Source: Rhizophlyctis rosea (lineage: Eukaryota > Chytridiomycota > Chytridiomycetes > Rhizophlyctidales > Rhizophlyctidaceae). From it: DNA of 64,000 bases. Position 1 is the first letter of the stretch; each line of letters opens with the position of its first letter. Positions 55,810-64,000 of this stretch are shown one piece after another. Under the pieces are notes generated by a model, which made no database searches, was not told where the DNA came from, and saw only the letters and a program-made list of their open reading frames with translations. Position numbers and translations under genes: made by a program. The stretch covers positions 62,001-126,000 of the forward strand of contig JADGJC010000031.1 of assembly GCA_027596075.1 (NCBI GenBank). The letters run 5' to 3'.

Positions 55810-56441
55810 CTTTTCCAGGTCTGCAGGATGATTGGTGGATGGCGCAATGTTTTTGGGTCGATTTTGACAACGTTGAGGCAAACAGTGGGACTTGACCTGA
55901 TAGCACCTTCATAACCAAGCGCCTTCGCGGGGAGATGACATCAATGGTCGACCGGCTTGAAACATTCACATGTTTCGCGAAATTTGAAGATGTCTTTCCG
56001 TTTTGACTTCGTGCCACGCGAAGCGCGCGGGTTGGACCGACGTCATCTTTCAATGACCTTCCAGTCTGGCACAACTTGCCTGCAATGGTCACTAAATGTA
56101 CCATCATGTGGCATGCGGTTCCCAGCTTCCTATCTATCTCTCTGGAATTCAATGATTGCAATCATTGAATTCATCGTCCCATCCGTTGGCCATATGAGCG
56201 ACTGTGTATCACTTATGTTGATAATAACAATTTCGACACAAGCCTCACCATATTGCCCATTCTGCACATAGATCGTATCGGAGAAAAACATCACGGTACT
56301 GCACAATGCGGATTTCAAATCATGCCCAATCAAGGTCTCCGTCAATGAGGACGAGCTCTGATTGCGCTGTTGCAAAATCATATGTAAACATTGTGTACAC
56401 ATGCGCAATATGTGTTGATGTCTTCCCACTGACTAAATACA
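55810..56441. other. intergenic, holds a 28-bp palindrome
   Basis: About 630 bp between F-box-like genes iii and iv, with the palindrome 56145-56172 listed separately. Short chance frames only. Confidence 0.5.
56145..56172. repeat. perfect 28-bp palindrome
   Basis: Half-site gaattcaatgattg is followed directly by its exact reverse complement caatcattgaattc. There is no spacer. It ends in EcoRI-like gaattc on both sides. It lies about 335 bp upstream (minus strand) of the start of gene iii at 55809 and about 270 bp past the stop of gene iv at 56442. It could be a dimer-bound operator or a cruciform-forming site. Confidence 0.85.
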
Positions 56442-57308
56442 CTAGAAATGCATGTAAAAAGCTGGGTGGCCGTCAAGGATCTCCTTCGGCCCCTCCGGAT
56501 CAAACAAATACCCCCATCTCAAAGACCCTTCTGCCACGAACCTAAGGACCCATTCAAACTTGCAACCGGCCCAGCGTGGAGTATCAGTGGACCATCCCCA
56601 CGCAGAACTATACTTCCAATCGCATTCACCGAACTTAACCGCCTCCGCATTCTTCAACATCACCAAAGTATCTACGTTATCCAATTGGCAAATAATGTTG
56701 TAATTTTTCTCCATGGGTAAGGTAGACCAATACTCTGACGATACCGCATCGGCACCAGATATGTCCATGCGAGCTGCTTTGTGGCGATGAGGAGTGGAGG
56801 TACGGGATAGGCGTTGGTCAATGATTTGGAAGTGGTCGAAGAATTCGTAATTGTCATAAAAGGTGCGACTCCATAGCTTGATTATCAATAACATGAAGGA
56901 TACGGGAAGCATGGGGTTCTTGAAGATGTGCGCGTCCTCCGGAAGACCGATCACAATGTTCAGCTGATGCTCGATTTCGTCGGGCATAATGCCGGATACG
57001 GAAGGGTTTCTTCGAGTCCATTCCATCCTGACGACCAAAAGACGTTAGAGTCAAACTTGAAGTGAGAAGACATCATAAGCTCGACTTTTCCTTTTTGCCT
57101 ACCTCATGATGTGCGCAGCTTTCGCTGTGGCCATTTGTCGATGCAACGGACTTAGGGCGGCGTTGAAGAACTTGTTCACGCGGCGGAGGTTGATGTAGGT
57201 CCCGGCAAGGAGATTCAAAATGAGGTATTCCCCCACATCGTCGATGAAGATGCGGGTGATGAGTTCGTCGGGGAGGACGCGGAATGGATTGGTTGGTTTG
57301 GTGGGCAT
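56442..57308 (-). CDS. F-box-like protein iv (intact)
   Basis: Two exons. Exon 1 starts MPTKPTNPFRVLPDELITRI with FIDDVGEYLILNLLAGTYIN and RRVNKFFNAALSPLHRQMAT, spliced at IMR/gtaggc. Exon 2 reads MEWTRRNPSVSGIMPDEIEH (after the acceptor), then IGLPEDAHIFKNPMLPVSFM, DTLVMLKNAEAVKFGECDWK and FEWVLRFVAEGSLRWGYLFD, ending PAFYMHF. The C-terminal domain aligns with gene ii by the pattern LVMLKNAE/VVLKSAH and CDWK/CDWR. No lesion was seen. A role as an SCF adaptor is inferred. Confidence 0.75.
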
Positions 57309-57499
57309 TTTTGGGGGTCTGGAGTCCTTTGAGGAAGCGATGAGGACGGATTGAATGGTTCCAGCATGGGGGCGTCTTTCCGTTCATGGTGCATACATGA
57401 GCATATGAAAAGATGGAACAATCGGCCCAAATCAGATGCTCGCCGAATGCACCAAATGACCATTGTATGCTTCCAGCAGAAGGGAGTCCGAAATATCTA

Positions 57500-57770
57500 A
57501 TGAGCGTGTTGGACTGAAACTGCTGTGGTGCGTATCGTGCTGCATGGATCATTGCCATTTGACGATGTAGAGGTTGTAGAATTTGTTGAAGAGCTTGTCG
57601 ACGAGTCGGAGTTCGAGGTATGCTTTGGTGAGGAGGAAGATGGTGAGGTATTCGCCGACGTCATTGTTGAAAATTTGGTTGAGGATTTCGGTGGGAAAGG
57701 TATGGAATGGCTGGATGGGGGATTTGGTGGGTTTGCCGAGCCTTTGGCGTTGACCAACTCGATAGACATG
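57500..57770 (-). pseudogene. F-box-like gene v, fragment
   Basis: The minus strand reads KPTKSPIQPFHTFPTEILNQ, then IFNNDVGEYLTIFLLTKAYL and ELRLVDKLFNKFYN, followed by a frameshift into PLHRQMAMIHAARYAP. This aligns with exon 1 of gene iv (PFRVLPDELITRIF..., LVNKFFNAALSPLHRQM). No start codon is clear, and no C-terminal exon follows. Truncated, frameshifted fifth copy. Confidence 0.75.
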
Positions 57771-58109
57771 TTAGTAGCGGGATGTTGGAAAGCTGGAGGG
57801 AGGGCACTTACGTTGCTCAACCCTGTCACACAAGTTTACATGTCAACTGGGAAGGAATGGCGAACTCGAAAACCTTATGTTATCGATTTCAGGTGGATCC
57901 TTGAATCTCATACGACCATGGCACGTCAAAGATTTTCAATACCTTTCAAAAGATTTACCGTAAATCCCCACTTGTGGCCGTCATTCGTCGTTCAATGATT
58001 TCAAAAGTACCCAACAGGCAAAAAGAAACATGACGGATAGATTAAAAATGGAAGTTAGAAAATACACGAAAAGGATTAAAAGAAATTGCATATAATGGTG
58101 GAAACTGAT
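57771..58109. other. intergenic, no gene seen
   Basis: About 340 bp between the F-box fragment and the tRNA gene, AT-rich near 58020-58090. Nothing is supported. Confidence 0.45.
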
Positions 58110-58182
58110 TGGAGGTGCGGGGTATCGATCCCCGTGCCTCTCGCATGCTAAGCGAGCGCTCTACCATCTGAGCTACACCCCC
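58110..58182 (-). tRNA. tRNA-Ala (anticodon AGC)
   Basis: On the minus strand a 73-nt cloverleaf starts GGGGGTGTAGCTCAGATGG. The acceptor stem GGGGGTG pairs with CACCTCC. The D-loop has AGATGGTAGAGC, and the anticodon arm is CTCGC TTAGCAT GCGAG with anticodon AGC (Ala). The T-arm is CGGGG ATCGATA CCCCG. The discriminator base is A. There is no intron. The internal A box (TAGCTCAGATGGTAGAGC) and B box (GGGATCGATACCCCG) are present. Confidence 0.96.
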
Positions 58183-58666
58183 AGTTGATATCATTACAAT
58201 GTAAGTTTCTTGTATCCCTAAATATATTTAGTGAATGCAGAGGAGGAGGCGATAGCCCAACAGCCAGACTGGGCCAGTCGGTTTCGGGACGAGAAAATTG
58301 AACAATACCTCCCGCACCAACCAAACCTCCAAGAGGGAATTCATACGTCGTACAGGAAATTAAGGGAACGGCATTATGGAGTGATAGCGTAGCCTGGCCA
58401 CAGTCCTACCACGGACGGATTTAACGTGTTAAAGTTGGAAAGGCAAAAGGGGTTCTGGCTGAGTTCCGTAGGATGGGCATTGATCGCCATCTCTCTGTAG
58501 CACCGACTGCTTGAGATGGCAACCCTTCCCAGCTAAAGGCTGTCATTATGGTGTAAAACATTAATTTTATTTGATTATACTAACTGACAAGATTTGTACA
58601 ACTGTGCATTGAACTGATACGCGAAACATTCTGGATAGCTAAGCCAGTTCTCAGAATAATGCTGAT
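58183..58666. other. intergenic, no gene seen
   Basis: About 480 bp between the tRNA and the sugar dehydrogenase gene. No supported frame or second RNA gene was found. Confidence 0.45.
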
Positions 58667-61009
58667 TCATTCTTTACGATGATGTCTCCGCCACCCTTGA
58701 GTTCGGAACTGTGCACGTTCCGTGCGAGTGCGGTGACATCTTGAGGGTGTTGTTGTTGTGGGCACAGGTTCCGTCGTCGTAGCATCAACGATCGTCGTAG
58801 TCTCCGTGGGAACACCAGTAGTCTCCTCTTCCTCAACTGTAGTACTCCCACTGCCCATCCTCCTCCTCAAAACAAACACCTCCCCCGTCGCATCACTACT
58901 AACAAACAACCTCCGCCCATCCGCACTCCACGCCAACCCCACAGGTCGGAAACAACTTCCACTCCCACACCCTTCCGCCCCTCCCTGATTCCACAAAAGA
59001 TCCTCATACCTCTTCTCTTTACTCTGCAAATTGCCGAGCGGCTCCCACCCACCCGTCTTACTCTTCCGCCCGGGTACAGAAACGACTTTATACCCTGTTG
59101 GGGGATCTCGGTTCCATGATCCGTGGAACGTGACGTATGCGGATGTGTCTTTTGCGGAGGGGTTGAGCTTTATGTCTAGGGGTGCGGAGTGGGGTTGGAA
59201 GAGGAGGGTTGGGGGCTTGGCGGCGGTGCAGAGGGTGTCGTTAATAGTTTTGTTGGGGCGTTGGACGAAGGGTTGCCCGACGGTGTAGGGTTGGTCGGTG
59301 GGGAACGTTGAGGGGTCCCAGATGGTGTAGCAGTAGGGGTAGCCGTACCATGCGCTAGTTGGTTTTGATGGGTTTCCCACTGAGGTGAAGAGAATCGTAG
59401 TAGTGTTAGTGAATACATACGTGGGTAAGAAGATCCAAGAAACGTTAGCATAATGTTGAAAACTTACGATAATTTAACTTCTCAGCTGGATTATCCTGAT
59501 GCACATCCACCTCCGTCCCATTCTTCGCCCGTCGAACCAAATCATCCGCACTATTCTCAACACCCCACACATCACCCACCCAATCCTCCATCAACCCAAC
59601 CTCGTTCCTCAGTCCATACCCCAAAAACTTCCCACCAGTGGCATAATCGTACCCGCCAGCAGGCACATTGGGAACATTAAAAACCTTAACCGCCGCACGC
59701 GCAACGTCCTTAGAAAAGGATGCGTCGTCGATGTTGGAATCTGATCCGCGACTGATGGCGATTAAAGAGGGGTGGTGCGAGAATGTAAGAATAGTGCGAG
59801 TGATGTGATCGGAGTTCGACATGCCCGTTATGACGGTTTGTTCGTTCGAGACTGTCATTGTGTCGGCGTCGTAGGAGAAGCGCCATGCTATGTCTCGGGA
59901 CGAGACGTAGAGTGTCTTTCCATCCGCACTTAACGCAATACCGTGGTTCAACTCTGCGCGTGCTAGGATGGTTTTAGTTTTTAGGACGCAGGAGGTTGGT
60001 GAGAGGCGGTGACCAGTTAGACCGACGCCGGATTGGATGACAAGGAGGTTGTTGTTTTTGTCCATTGTTATTCCGCGCGGGCTGGTGAGTCCTTTTATTA
60101 TGGTGTTTGCGGTCCAGTTTGGGGCGGTTTGGAAGGGGTGGACGGGGGAGGGGAATGTGCAGGATGTGGGCGTGGGTGTGGGCGTGGGGGTGGTTGTGCG
60201 AGTGGTGGTGGTGGTAGTAGCAGTAGTGGTTGTTGTCCCACCCTTCAAGAGCTTCGCGACCTTTCCCGCATAATCGTCATTACGGGCCTGATCCATTTGC
60301 ATACCCCACATGCCAAACGTAGTGTGGATATTGAAAGTCGTGTCGACGTTTGAGGGATCATTCACTGGAGTGCCAGACATGGCGTATGCCCATGTTGATG
60401 TACCATTCGACGCAAGATGGTCCATCCCGTTTTGCATGTTCTTCCACGATCCACATTTCTGACAGCGCACGTGTGCGTAGAAGTGAGTGGAGTTGACGGT
60501 TGAATCGGGTAGGACGGTGAGAACGGGCCCGCTGAGAGGTTGCGGGAGCTGGTATTCGCTAAGATATGAAAGTCAGAATTCATCGTTCGTTGTCACAAGT
60601 CATTAACAGTTCGAATTCTGCATATACTCACGCAGTATATCTCACACTTCCCCTAACATTCTTCCCATCCGGCCACGCAACAACCAACAACGCATACGTC
60701 ATCCTCCCCGCAAGACTAGTACCAACCCATCCAACATTCGGCGGTCCAATGAGCTGTAGTAAGAACTCATCAGGCTGAGCAACAGCGGGTATAGCAATAC
60801 GCGTAGTGATATTCGATGTTGTCGCCGTGTAGGAAGCATAGCAGAGCCCGCTTGATGACGAGCAGTATTGAGTTGACTTTTGTGCGTTGACTGGGAAGCG
60901 CTTGAGGTTAGGAAGAGGTGAATGAGCGAGAGAGCAGTAAAGTTTACTTACCAAGTCCAATTCCAGCCGCAGCAATCAGAAGACACTGTGTCAATTGTTT
61001 CGGAGTCAT
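58667..61009 (-). CDS. AA8-AA12 PQQ-dependent pyranose dehydrogenase with cytochrome domain
   Basis: Four exons. Exon 1 and a splice at GGA CTT G/gtaagt...cag/TC give a signal peptide MTPKQLTQCLLIAAAGIGLV, ending NAQ. The AA8 cytochrome follows: QYCSSSSGLCYASY, FLLQLIGPPNVGWVGTSLAG and MTYALLVVAWPDGKNVRG, with FYAHVRCQKCGSW at its end. A Thr-rich linker leads to the AA12 propeller: TSPRGITMDKNNNLLVIQSG, RDIAWRFSYD, RNEVGLMEDWVGDVWGVENS, SAWYGYPYCYTIWDP and GSWNRDPPTGYKVV, ending GLAWSADGRRLFVSSDATGE. A short Thr-rich tail ends in a basic stretch. AA12 enzymes oxidise pyranoses using PQQ and pass electrons through AA8, for instance to LPMOs. The protein is secreted. Confidence 0.92.
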
Positions 61010-62964
61010 GGTCAATGAATGTGTGACCGAGAATAAACTTTTGGGCAAAGGGCCGCAAAGCACGACAACCCTTTTATATTGCTCTTCGTCACTGATGCAC
61101 TTCAATTATGCAAGCCGCAGCGATCAAATAGGCTGTCATAACACGTGTGCGGTGAAAGGGAACATCTTTCGTGAAGTGTGTCGGCTCTTTGTTCATCCCG
61201 CCTTTGTTAGAACACTTAGAGGGAAGGGGGCTTTTTGTGGCACAGCTCGGGCCAGATTGCGCGTGCACGAGGTCATGCATGGACCCTGAAATGAATTGCA
61301 ATCGTGGCACTGCTGATGAATTGGATGAACAAGTTGCGGTGTACACTTGCGGTAGGGATGGTTCTGACATATTATTGCCGTTCTCAAAATATGTGTTGAT
61401 CCGTTGACGACGGATTTAGCGAGCAAACCACCCTTCGGTAATTCGGTCGTTGGTGGTTGTTGACAGTGAGTGGAGGGGGATTTGCAATCATCAAGTCATG
61501 TGCGGCGTATTGAGAATCAAATCATGCATTTGTCTCCCTCGGCAGAAGGAAAGCCGCTGGGCAGTAGGGGTAGAAGATATTGAGGATGTCAAGGAAGCAT
61601 TAGTTTGAAGTCTCCAAGCGATCACATCCGCGTCTATTTGCGCTCCGATTCTCCTCTTTCACGTTGACTAGGCCCCTCCTGAATTTGAGGATTCATAACG
61701 TCCATGCATGTATGACCGATGCGGAGCGTAAAAGTTGAAAACTTTAATTTGCTTATTCCTTTCATGTTCCATGCACGAGTGAAATTTTGAGGTCTGGGAC
61801 TGCTGCGGATTTATTCTTTGTTTACTCGCATAAGCCCAAGTCGGTGAATGGCTCCTTGTTGTCCTGTTTAGAGTGGCGTCGGCTCACGGACCGAAACCTG
61901 CGTCAATGTGTGCATCTGACAGTCATTGTTTTTGCGGCATTTGCAAATTAGGCATCTCAAAGTCATCCAACCGGCTAAAGGCACGACGGCTCACAATCAA
62001 ATCCTTCGGATTCCGCGCATTTCACTTCATAGGCAACTGCAAACTGGGTACCTGGAATTCATCCAATCGGGTAAGGGCCACGACGGCCCACAAGCAAACC
62101 TGCGCGACTCCGCACGTTTCGCTTCGTGCAACTCTTCATGCAGAGGACGTCAGGGAACTGAGAGCTCGATCTTTTGTGGATTCGCCGTGGGAAAAATCGA
62201 ATCACGACGACAAGCCATACATGATTGTCCAATCACGAGTTCTGAACATTCATTGGCGTATCTGATCAGGACAAAATGCTCACGCTCAAGCTCCGTCAAT
62301 ATAGGCTGGCTGTAAGACACAGTCTTGGGCCTATGGGAGCTTGCAACATGCAGTCTGCGACAAGAAGTCTGCTCAAGTGTACAGACCTTTGCCCGATCCC
62401 GGGCTTTGCAAGGTCAAGTATATCATTGATAACTTTGACCAGCAAAGCTCCTTAGTTTGCCGACCTCTATCGAGCAGGTGTTTCGTGGTCATGTTATATG
62501 GATGGAGAATGTGAGGTTATGTCAGCCAAATCGTACAATGTATAGACGTCAGTGAGATCAGACAAATGACTGGACAGTTTGGGAATCAGCGACCATGAGT
62601 GAGCTTGGCAGTTTTTCAGAAATTGGCAATCAATCATGTGTCCAAGGATTCGTTTTTTGATTTCCGTAACTGTACATCATTCCTGAGGTTGCCTCATGTT
62701 CCATATGGTTGAGGGAAAAAATAAAGTCGACCAACGCGTGCAGCTTACCACTAACACTTGGCTGTATCCAAGATGTGCAGATGGCTGTGCAATTTGGGAG
62801 TTTTGGGGGTCGTCTCTTTTGACTGTTTGCATTCAGCCTTCTTCTTCATGCAATGAAGCTGCGTGTCGGATTTAATGCAAGTTTGATTCCGCATTGGTGC
62901 AGAAAACTATGAGACAGCAAAAAGGTAGACGCGATCGCAGACTTGCAATGCTTATGCCCGACGT
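61010..62964. other. intergenic, 2 kb, with a tandem duplication
   Basis: The longest stretch without a gene. A 130-codon plus-strand frame (61873-62265) is created by the repeated DNA (separate entry) and has no family support. Other frames are short. It carries the promoter of the sugar dehydrogenase gene at its left end. Confidence 0.5.
61936..62125 (+). repeat. imperfect tandem duplication, 96-97 bp unit
   Basis: Unit 1 begins ggcatttgcaaattaggcat at 61936. Unit 2 begins ggcaactgcaaactgggtac at 62032. Further paired blocks are tcatccaaccggctaaaggc versus tcatccaatcgggtaagggc, cacgacggctcacaatcaaa versus cacgacggcccacaagcaaa, and ttccgcgcatttc versus ctccgcacgtttc. The units diverge by roughly a fifth of positions, so the duplication is old. 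Confidence 0.8.
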
Positions 62965-63521
62965 CTACAATACACTTGTCCCCAACACAGCATCAACCTC
63001 AATCTCCACCAACATATCCTTGTCAATCAATCCGGATACCTCTACCATTGTTGCTGCCGGTAGGATGGTCGAAAACATTTCTGAATGAGCTCTACCGCAC
63101 ACTTCCCAGTTGCGCTTGATGTCGACAATGTAGATTCGAGTGCGGACGATGTCAGCGGGTGTAGCCTTGAATTTTGACAGGGCGGATGCAATGTTCGCGA
63201 GTGTTTGTTTTGTCTGAGAGATGATGAGGGAAAGTTACAGATTGGTACAAGTGAAAGGACTAATGTTGCGGTTGTCAATGTGGGTAGCGGCCCTTCTTCG
63301 CGCAGTCCATCGAAGGAAAAAAAAAGCATCACAGGGCTGGGCAATCAGCAGCTTCGCATGCGTACCTGAGCATATGCATCTCCTTTTGCGAGGACCCCCG
63401 ATGCTGGATCTGTTCCTGTGGTCCCGGAAACATATATCACATTCCCAACCTTTACCGCACGTGAATACCCGATGATAGGCTCGAACCTCGAATTGGATGA
63501 AAGGTTTTGACGGGTGATCAT
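62965..63521 (-). CDS. RidA/YjgF-family reactive intermediate deaminase
   Basis: Two exons. Exon 1 starts [20 protein letters not shown] and holds [20 protein letters not shown], a family hallmark (VGN.iyvSGt.g.dp.tG), ending DAYAQ at the donor gtacgc. Exon 2 (after tctcag) reads [20 protein letters not shown], then [40 protein letters not shown] and [16 protein letters not shown]. The conserved arginine R in IVRTRIYI and the E of VEIEVDAV mark the active site of the trimer. It hydrolyses reactive enamine/imine intermediates such as 2-aminoacrylate. The PLP enzyme at 20 kb would be a possible source but is far away. Length is about 128 residues, as expected. Confidence 0.92.
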
Positions 63522-64000
63522 GATGGGCTGTTGATGTTGAAGAAGTGGAAGGAGTGAGAACTGTGAGTTATGTGGTCCTAGTCAAATAAGCAGAAAAGGG
63601 AAAGCGACGAGCAGGCCAAAGAACCGGCATGAGTGGCAGCAAACCACAATTGTATGAGCGGCAGTCGATTGAGCTGTTCGCAATGGGATTGGTTGGGTGT
63701 GACAACGACACGAGGGTTCAGACCAAGCCACACACGTTGAAGATGGCTCACCTGCTTGCCAGCTGCCATTTACCAAATAGCCCGAGACCGAGTGCTGACT
63801 TGAAGATGCCTTCTCAGTGCTGCTCTGAAGTCTCTGTCCTCAAGTATTGATTTTTTTTTGCTGCTTTCAGAAGACCACAGTGTTGAACGTCATTTGAAAT
63901 AACCACCCGACGAGGAATAATGATAGGATGTCACTGCCGTCAAGGCTTGCATGGTTGAATGGACAAGGACGTATGACTCAAGACATGCTACGCTTGCGTA
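63522..64000. other. right edge, no supported gene
   Basis: Short minus-strand frames (63578-63776) and a 73-codon plus-strand frame (63629-63850) have no support. A poly-T run lies at 63850-63858. The stretch may hold the promoter of the RidA gene. Confidence 0.45.

Noticed and set aside
38960..57770. transposon-driven duplication of the gene arrays
   Set aside because: No transposase, reverse transcriptase or terminal repeats were seen between copies. Unequal crossing-over explains same-strand arrays without them.
58230..58560. possible second RNA gene next to the tRNA
   Set aside because: No cloverleaf or box elements could be folded by eye.
1..64000. CRISPR array, prophage or bacterial operon
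   Set aside because: No spaced short repeats were found. The genes have spliceosomal introns and eukaryotic signals.

Overview
The window is nuclear DNA of a fungus, most likely a zoosporic (flagellated) fungus of the chytrid type. Genes are intron-rich with short GT-AG introns. One tRNA-Ala gene lies in a spacer, and the secreted proteins carry fungal modules (CBM1, an AA8-AA12 sugar dehydrogenase, a Kex2-processed aspartic protease with a GPI-like tail). A clear TTC8/BBS8 gene, a BBSome subunit found in ciliated lineages, argues against yeasts and mushrooms and for a flagellated fungus. A long ankyrin-repeat protein fits the same group. The species cannot be named from sequence alone.

The left half (0-35 kb) is mostly ordinary single-copy genes: an HDDC2-like HD-domain nucleotidase, a CsbD-like protein, a 19-22 repeat ankyrin protein, a DAL5-type MFS transporter, a multi-pass membrane protein, TTC8/BBS8, a small orphan gene, an SLM-like BAR-PH protein, a dihydrodiol-dehydrogenase-like oxidoreductase, a SLOG-like protein, a Cys/Met-metabolism PLP enzyme, a multi-SANT/Myb protein, a PEP mutase/isocitrate lyase family enzyme, a Cys-containing membrane-tailed protein, an ISG12/IFI6-27-like protein, a BTB protein and an EFM6/METTL21-type methyltransferase. 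Several pairs are divergent with short shared promoters: HDDC2/CsbD, orphan/BAR-PH, oxidoreductase/SLOG-like, ISG12/BTB and RRM-like/methyltransferase. Near 29-34 kb lies a tandem duplication of an RRM-like gene. One copy is intact. The other carries an in-frame TGA and a frameshift.

The right half (35-64 kb) is an accessory region built from decaying gene families. From 38.9 to 50.6 kb, six copies of an unrecognised gene family lie in the same orientation. Only one (41751-42437) has a clean reading frame. The first copy is interrupted by about 1.1 kb encoding a PWWP-domain protein. From 52 to 57.8 kb is an array of five F-box-like genes on the minus strand, of which two are intact and three broken. 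Embedded between these are a secreted aspartic protease, a secreted modular Cys/Thr-rich CBM1 protein, an HTH-like nuclear protein, an AA8-AA12 pyranose dehydrogenase, a tRNA-Ala(AGC) and a RidA protein. The CBM1 protein and the AA8-AA12 enzyme suggest a saprotroph that attacks plant polysaccharide.

Exon limits come from reading splice signals by eye together with protein-family continuity. Functions rest on motif recognition, not on database searches. Single-base frameshifts at A-runs could be assembly errors. The nonsense codons, lost start codon and multiple lesions per copy in the families are harder to explain that way.
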